Shown piece after piece: positions 5,842-9,853 of a stretch of DNA of 9,853 nucleotides. Position numbers and translations under genes: made by a program. A model generated the notes under the pieces. That model saw only the letters and a program-made list of their open reading frames with translations. It was not told the origin of the DNA and did not search any database. This DNA comes from JBDSTZ01 sp039927975 (GTDB lineage: Bacteria > Pseudomonadota > Gammaproteobacteria > Burkholderiales > Burkholderiaceae_D). The stretch lies in the NCBI GenBank assembly GCA_039927975.1, contig JBDSTZ010000411.1:1-9853 (forward strand). The letters are read 5' to 3'. Each line of letters starts with the position of its first letter. Position 1 is the first letter of the stretch.

Positions 5842-5886
5842 AACCACAAAAAGAAAATTGTCTCCAGCGAAACTTTAAGCGCTGGA
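5842..5886 (-). terminator. Candidate terminator of the DUF58-tgpA-mltB operon
   Basis: A 7-bp stem, TCCAGCG (5863-5869) with CGCTGGA (5880-5886), closes a 10-nt loop. On the minus strand it is followed by GACAATTTTCTTTTTGTGG, a T-rich tail. It lies about 210 nt past the mltB stop in the right orientation to end that operon. The T run is interrupted and starts five bases after the stem, so efficiency is uncertain. Confidence 0.45.
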
Positions 5887-5998
5887 TAAGCGGAGATGCT
5901 CTGCCGCACAATTCCTTAAATTGCTAGGCAAATAGCAACTTTCTCGGGGGTATGAAGCGGAGCGGGCGCCCGCGCCGGGCTGGTGGCGGAATAGTGAA

Positions 5999-6018
5999 CG
6001 ATACCACCGGGGGTATCG
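5999..6018. repeat. Short inverted repeat CGATACC/GGTATCG
   Basis: CGATACC (5999-6005) and GGTATCG (6012-6018) form a perfect 7-bp dyad with a 6-nt loop ACCGGG. No T tract follows on either strand, so it is not an obvious terminator; a protein-binding site or RNA 3' structure is possible. Confidence 0.5.
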
Positions 6019-6032
6019 GTTTCCTCGCGCGC

Positions 6033-6081
6033 ACTTGTAGAAGCTTGTCCTGTAAGAAATTCGTTACAGTCGCTTACAAGT
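6033..6081. repeat. Nested inverted repeats just downstream of mltB
   Basis: Outer arms ACTTGTA (6033-6039) and TACAAGT (6075-6081) enclose inner arms CTGTAA (6050-6055) and TTACAG (6064-6069). The inner element, CTGTAAGAAATTCGTTACAG, is a 20-bp dyad matching its complement at 16 of 20 bases around a central AATT. The structure begins 15 nt past the mltB stop. With no T tract, it may be a 3' RNA structure or a dimeric regulator site. Confidence 0.55.
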
Positions 6082-6096
6082 TTGTTCTTCACCAAC

Positions 6097-7209
6097 TCAT
6101 CCGCCACGGCTCAAGCGCACCGCCCGGCCCAGCTCTACCACGGACATAGCGTAGAAGTAACTGCGATTGTATTGGGTGATGGCGAAAAAATTATCGTTGC
6201 CGACCCAGTATTCAGTCGGATCGGCGCCGTTCTGCAGGTCCACCAGGCCGAACAGCATGCCCTCGGGCAGCGCGTTCGGGGTTGTCACGCCTGCCGCAGC
6301 CAGTTGGGGCGCGCTGAAGTTGGCCGACAAGCCTTGGCCGAGCATGCCTTGCCAGGCCATGCTCGGCGCCACTGTGGCGGCGTACACGGGCGGGCCGCGA
6401 TGCGTGCTTTGCCAGCCGTGCTGCACCAGGAAATTGGCGACGCTGCCGATCGCGTCGGCGGCCGAATTGCGCAGGTCGATGATGCCATCGCCGTCGAAGT
6501 CGACGCCGTAGGCGAGTATGCTGCCAGGCATGAATTGCGGCAGGCCGACCGCCCCGGCGAACGAGCCAAGCAGCGAGAACGGATCGATCCCCTCCTTGCG
6601 CGCGAGCAGCAAGGTGTTGACCAGTTCGCCGCGAAAGAAGGCCATGCGGGCGTCGCGGTTCGGAGTTTCCGGATACGCAAATGCCAGCGTGGTGAGCACG
6701 TCCATCACCCGGAAGCGCCCGGTGTTGCGGCCATACACGGTTTCGACCCCGATGATGCCGACGATGATCTCGGCCGGCACGCCGTAGCGCGCCTCGGCCT
6801 GGGCCAGCAGGTCGGCGTGTGCGTTCCAGAATGTCACGCCGGCGTCGATCCGGATCGGCTCGATGAAGCGGCTGCTGTAGGCTTGCCAGTTCTTCGGCTT
6901 GCCCGGCGGCGCCGGCTTGACCAGCTGAACCGCCGAGTCGATGTAATTCACCTGGGCCATCAGCGTTTTCAGCTCGACCGGATCGAAGGCATATTTGCTG
7001 ACCATTTCCCGCTGGAATTCGTCAACCGCCTGCCATGCGCTGAAATTGATCTGCTCGCCGGCGTAGTCGATTTTCGGCGCCGCCTTGGCCGCGGCGGCGC
7101 GGCCCGGCTTGGCGGCCTTGCCACGTTGCGGCGCGCTGCTGGCCAGCGTGCAGGCAGCCAGCAGGGCGAGGGTAAGGCAGACGGTCTGGAGGGCGGGGCG
7201 TCGGGTCAT
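6097..7209 (-). CDS. mltB: Lytic murein transglycosylase B (MltB family), lipoprotein
   Basis: A 370-residue periplasmic enzyme that cleaves the glycan strands of peptidoglycan between MurNAc and GlcNAc with 1,6-anhydro product formation. The N-terminus has a signal sequence with lipobox L17-A18-A19-C20, implying outer-membrane lipid anchoring, then an Ala/Lys-rich linker to about residue 46. The catalytic domain has EFQREMVSKYAFD, SRFIEPIRIDAGVTFW and RYGVPAEIIVGIIGVETVYGR with catalytic E156. It continues ALAFAYP-type segments, GSFAGAVGLPQFMPGS, and the calcium-binding DFDGDGIIDL followed by AADAIGSVANFLVQHGW as in Slt35. The ATG at 7209 overlaps the transglutaminase stop by 4 nt (ATGA), indicating translational coupling; the frame stays open far upstream only because of GC bias. 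It is the last gene of the operon. The family assignment is firm; mltB versus a close paralogue name is less so. Confidence 0.93.
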   Translation of the reverse strand: MTRRPALQTVCLTLALLAACTLASSAPQRGKAAKPGRAAAAKAAPKIDYAGEQINFSAWQAVDEFQREMVSKYAFDPVELKTLMAQVNYIDSAVQLVKPAPPGKPKNWQAYSSRFIEPIRIDAGVTFWNAHADLLAQAEARYGVPAEIIVGIIGVETVYGRNTGRFRVMDVLTTLAFAYPETPNRDARMAFFRGELVNTLLLARKEGIDPFSLLGSFAGAVGLPQFMPGSILAYGVDFDGDGIIDLRNSAADAIGSVANFLVQHGWQSTHRGPPVYAATVAPSMAWQGMLGQGLSANFSAPQLAAAGVTTPNALPEGMLFGLVDLQNGADPTEYWVGNDNFFAITQYNRSYFYAMSVVELGRAVRLSRGG

Positions 7210-9212
7210 TGTGTTTCTGCGAGCAGACTTCTGAGGGTGGCAAGGAGGTGCGGATCGGGCCTCGGCGGTCCGTATTTGTAGGCGCTGTAGAGCGCGAGAA
7301 AGCGTAGCGCGGCCGCTTTTCTGGCCGGCGCGAGCGGGCCCGGCGCGAGCCGCGCGGCGTAGCCGCCCGGTCCTTCGTCGCTGGCGCGCGCCAGGCCGAG
7401 CCGGCCCAGCCGCTCGCACAGGGCCGAGTATAGCGCATCGACCGGATCGCCCCGGTGCCGTTGTTGCCAGGCACGCGCGGCCAGGATCAGCGCGATGCCG
7501 GCAAGCAGGGCGGCCAGCGTGGCGCGGCTCAGCAGGGCCGTTTGCAGCGACTCCACCAGGCCGCGCTGGCGCGCCGGCGTGTAGTTGAGCACCCACTGGT
7601 TCCAGCCGTTGTTGAGGGCGCTGGCGCGAAAGCGCCATTGCGCCAGCCAGCCGTTGGGGTCGGGCCGGAAATCGACCAGCCCGCCCAGGCTCTCGATGCC
7701 GAACGGCGCGCTCGGCGGCAGCGCGCGCGCCAGGCCGCGTGTGATGCGCTCCGGCGCCACCGCCGCCGTCGGGTCGATCCTTACCCAGCCGCGCTGCGCC
7801 AGCCATACTTCGGCCCAGGCATGCGCGTCGGACTGGCGCACCGTCATGAAACCGTCGACCGGATTCAGTTCGCCGCCCTGGTAGCCGGTCACCACCCGCG
7901 CCGGCACCTCGGCCATGCGCATCATGACGACAAACGCGCTGGCGAAATGTTCGCAAAAGCCGGCATGGGTGTCGAACAGGAACTCGTCGACCGAGTTCGT
8001 GCCCAGCAGCGGCGGTTCCAGCGTGTAGCTGAAACCCGTGTTGAACATGCTCAGCACGGCGCGCGCACGGGCCATCGGCTCGGGCAAGTCGCGCAGCGTG
8101 AGGGCGAGCTGGCGCGCGCGCGGGTTGTAGCCGGCCGGCAGCTGCAGCCAGCGTTCGCGCTCGTCGAGTTCCTCGCCCGCCTGCAGCCGGTAACTGACAT
8201 GCGAGGCCACTTCGTAGCGCACGCGCTGCTCGATCGGGCTGGCCGCGCTGAGTTCGAATTCGGCCGTGCCGCGGCTCGGGTTGCCGTCGATCTGGGGCGG
8301 ATCGACCGGCAGGTCGAGCGCGAACAGCCAGCGGTTGCCGCTCGGCTCGAGCGTGATTTCCTGGCGGATCGGCTGGCCGATGAAATGCGCCTCGACCGCC
8401 GCGCCGCGCAGCGTACCGCGCGCCGCGCTCCAGGTGCGGCCGTCGAAGCGGCCCAGCACCGGGCCGCGCCAGTACAATTTTTCCTGGCCGGGAGCGGGGT
8501 CGAGGAACTTGACCCGGAAGGCCGGCTCTTCCGATTGCGCCAGGCTCGACAGGTTACCCGGCGACATGCTGTTCGACAGCCCGGTACGCCCGCTGCGGGC
8601 ATCGCCCGGCATGCCCCACAGCGGCCCCTGAAGACGGGGAAACAGCACGAACAGCAGCAGCGCCATCGGCGCGGCCAGGGCGAACATGCGCGCGCCCATC
8701 AGCAGGCGCTGGCGCAGCGGCGGCACCCGGTTGGCGAACTGGAACGACAACTGCGCGCTGAGCAGGGCGATGATCGAGCCGACCATCATCAGCGCCGTGA
8801 GCATGCTTTGCGAATAGAAGAAATTGGTCAGCACCAGGAAGAAGCACAGGAAGATGACCACCAGCAAGTCGCGCTTGGCGTGCATTTCCAGCATCTTGAA
8901 GGCGACCAGCAGTACCAGCATCGCCACCCCGGCGTCGCGCCCGAGCAGCGTCTTGTAGCTGATATATACCGCGCCCATTGCCGCCAGCGCCAGCGGCAGC
9001 AGCAGCGCGCCGGATGGCATGCGGGTGCCGCGCAGGGTGATCGCGGCGCGCCAGCTGAGCGTGGCCGCGCACAGCGCCGAGACCCACAGCGGCAGGTGGC
9101 CGGCGTGCGGGATCAGCACCATCAGGGCGCCGGCCAGCAACAGCAAGGTGTCGGCCTTGTCGCGAGCCAGCCCGGCGCCGGCGCCGATGCCGAGCCGCGC
9201 CAGCGCCTTCAC
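7206..9212 (-). CDS. tgpA: TgpA-type membrane transglutaminase (DUF3488 + transglutaminase core + DUF4129-like tail)
   Basis: A 668-residue inner-membrane protein. Several hydrophobic segments (about 22-60, 68-90, 94-110, 114-132, 137-155, 172-192) form the DUF3488 part. A periplasmic region follows, with the transglutaminase core at about 380-485: GFCEHFASAFVVMMR with C420, SDAHAWAEVW with H464 and WVRIDPTAAV with D480, so the Cys-His-Asp triad is intact. A last membrane helix (about 562-580, ATLAALLAGIALILAARAW) leads to a cytosolic tail ending in RKAAALRFLALYSAYKYGPP, similar to DUF4129. The Pseudomonas aeruginosa homologue TgpA is essential; the substrate of these proteins is not established to my knowledge. 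The start is GTG at 9212, overlapping the DUF58 stop by 4 nt (GTGA), and its own stop overlaps the mltB start. The position after a DUF58 gene is the conserved arrangement of MoxR-linked loci. Confidence 0.92.
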   Translation of the reverse strand: MKALARLGIGAGAGLARDKADTLLLLAGALMVLIPHAGHLPLWVSALCAATLSWRAAITLRGTRMPSGALLLPLALAAMGAVYISYKTLLGRDAGVAMLVLLVAFKMLEMHAKRDLLVVIFLCFFLVLTNFFYSQSMLTALMMVGSIIALLSAQLSFQFANRVPPLRQRLLMGARMFALAAPMALLLFVLFPRLQGPLWGMPGDARSGRTGLSNSMSPGNLSSLAQSEEPAFRVKFLDPAPGQEKLYWRGPVLGRFDGRTWSAARGTLRGAAVEAHFIGQPIRQEITLEPSGNRWLFALDLPVDPPQIDGNPSRGTAEFELSAASPIEQRVRYEVASHVSYRLQAGEELDERERWLQLPAGYNPRARQLALTLRDLPEPMARARAVLSMFNTGFSYTLEPPLLGTNSVDEFLFDTHAGFCEHFASAFVVMMRMAEVPARVVTGYQGGELNPVDGFMTVRQSDAHAWAEVWLAQRGWVRIDPTAAVAPERITRGLARALPPSAPFGIESLGGLVDFRPDPNGWLAQWRFRASALNNGWNQWVLNYTPARQRGLVESLQTALLSRATLAALLAGIALILAARAWQQRHRGDPVDALYSALCERLGRLGLARASDEGPGGYAARLAPGPLAPARKAAALRFLALYSAYKYGPPRPDPHLLATLRSLLAETQ

Positions 9213-9853
9213 GCGCGCTCCCTGGTGCGCCGTTCGATGCCGGCCTCGGCCTCGCGCGCGTGGCCCTGGTCGGCCAGGCCGTACAGCGCCAGCGCGCGCA
9301 GGCAGGCGGCGCGGTGGGCCGCGCCCAGCGCCATCGGATAATCGTAGGCGCCGAGCCGGAACGCGTACGGCAGCGCGCGCTGTTCGGCCTCCAGCACCCA
9401 GCGCGTCATGCGCGACAGGCGCAGTTCGAGGTCGAGCGCGGCCGGCAGGGTGTCGAAGTCGAGCACCAGCCGCTCCATCGCGCCGCCTTCAAAATGCTTG
9501 GTCACCAGTTGCCCGCCGAGCGAGGGATCGAGCCGCGCGATCTGGCGCCAGGCCAGGTGGCGCAGGGCGTCGCCCGGCTGGTAGCTGCGGATGCCGGCGA
9601 AGTCTTCCTGGCCGGCCTGGCCGCTGCCCTCGTTGCCGGCCACTTCGCTCATCGGCAGCGGCGGCGCGCCCGCTTCCGGCGCCGGATAGACCAGCGTGCG
9701 CAGGTCCGGCTGCCAGTAGCTCCAGGCGCGAAACAGGCCGAGCGGAAAACGGGTGACCAGGCGCACGCGCGGCGGCGCCATCCAGCCGCGTTCGCGGCTC
9801 GGCGCGCTCAGCGTGACGCTGGCGCCGGCCCCGGCCGCCGCATCGAGCACATG
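9209..9853 (-). CDS. DUF58 domain protein, 5' end cut by the window edge
   Basis: The minus-strand frame is open to the last base of the window; about 215 residues are visible and the N-terminal part (membrane helices, roughly 100 residues in typical homologues) lies outside. The GTG at 9850 is inside the conserved region and is not a credible start. Seen: PRVRLVTRFPLGLFRAWSYW, then the DUF58 hallmark EDFAGIRSYQPGDALRHLAWRQIAR, KHFEGGAMERLVLDFD (von Willebrand A-like strand) and a C-terminal YDYPMALGAAHRAACLRALALYG. DUF58 proteins accompany MoxR AAA+ ATPases and are thought to be partners or assembly targets of them. The gene ends 4 nt into tgpA, so the three genes form one transcript. A moxR gene just beyond the edge is expected but not visible. 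Confidence 0.9.
   Translation of the reverse strand, partial: HVLDAAAGAGASVTLSAPSRERGWMAPPRVRLVTRFPLGLFRAWSYWQPDLRTLVYPAPEAGAPPLPMSEVAGNEGSGQAGQEDFAGIRSYQPGDALRHLAWRQIARLDPSLGGQLVTKHFEGGAMERLVLDFDTLPAALDLELRLSRMTRWVLEAEQRALPYAFRLGAYDYPMALGAAHRAACLRALALYGLADQGHAREAEAGIERRTRERA

Larger units (their letters stand above)
5615..6096. other. Non-coding zone between the small regulator gene and mltB, AT-rich in its centre
   Basis: About 480 nt without a credible gene. The short minus-strand frames at 5714-5911 (TTG start) and 5916-6107 show no family features or ribosome binding sites, and the + strand frame starting at 5952 is similar. Roughly 5700-5880 is clearly richer in A and T than the rest of the window. 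The zone holds a candidate promoter (around 5721), overlapping palindromes (5730-5741), a stem-loop with T-rich tail (5842-5886), and two dyads (5999-6018 and 6033-6081), all listed separately. Confidence 0.6.

Noticed and set aside
5714..5911. 65-residue minus-strand frame
   Set aside because: TTG start, no ribosome binding site, lies in the AT-rich non-coding zone and shows no family pattern.
6097..7956. Longer MltB starting far upstream
   Set aside because: The added residues are an out-of-frame shadow of tgpA; the ATG at 7209 gives a proper lipoprotein signal sequence and the ATGA overlap.
7455..9341. 628-residue open frame on the + strand opposite tgpA
   Set aside because: Composition is Arg/Gln/His-rich without any domain, and it is the antisense of a conserved transglutaminase with an intact catalytic triad; GC bias explains the missing stops.

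Overview
The window reads as high-GC chromosomal DNA from a betaproteobacterium, most likely an Oxalobacteraceae member (Massilia, Duganella or Janthinobacterium type). This rests on remembered family resemblance of the proteins, the strong GC bias that opens long antisense reading frames, and the repeat types; no search was run. No complete mobile element, CRISPR array, rRNA or tRNA gene was found.

Left part (1-1230): two damaged genes. Positions 95-565 hold the C-terminal part of an SRPBCC/polyketide-cyclase-like protein with no credible start. Positions 825-1227 hold a secreted ComEA-like helix-hairpin-helix protein broken by one apparent extra base near 986. Between them is a 9-bp inverted repeat (626-670).

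Middle (1329-4884): three intact housekeeping or redox genes. pdxJ (vitamin B6 synthesis, +) stands alone and is of a divergent type. It converges on a 584-residue flavoprotein gene (-) that joins a cyclic-nucleotide-binding-like domain, a glutaredoxin-like domain and a thioredoxin-reductase-like module without the CxxC. That gene is divergent from cysM (cysteine synthase B, +). pdxJ and cysM both have a TACAAT hexamer 31-32 nt before the start codon.

Repeat and regulatory zone (4882-6096): five tandem 32-bp units start exactly at the cysM stop codon, each able to form a short GC hairpin. A long inverted pair of dRS3-like ATTCCC-N8-GGGAAT repeats (5163-5245) follows, placed with a T tract so that it can terminate the small minus-strand DNA-binding protein gene at 5285-5614. 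Upstream of that gene lies a strikingly AT-rich stretch with overlapping palindromes, a stem-loop followed by T-rich sequence on the minus strand, and two further dyads just beyond the end of mltB.

Right part (6097-9853): a tightly coupled minus-strand operon, DUF58 protein (cut by the window edge) - TgpA-type membrane transglutaminase - MltB-type lytic transglycosylase lipoprotein. Successive genes overlap by 4 nt (GTGA, ATGA). It links a DUF58/transglutaminase module to peptidoglycan cleavage at the envelope. No wholly new multi-gene system is evident; the most unusual items are the repeat zone, the PdxJ type and the fused flavoprotein.
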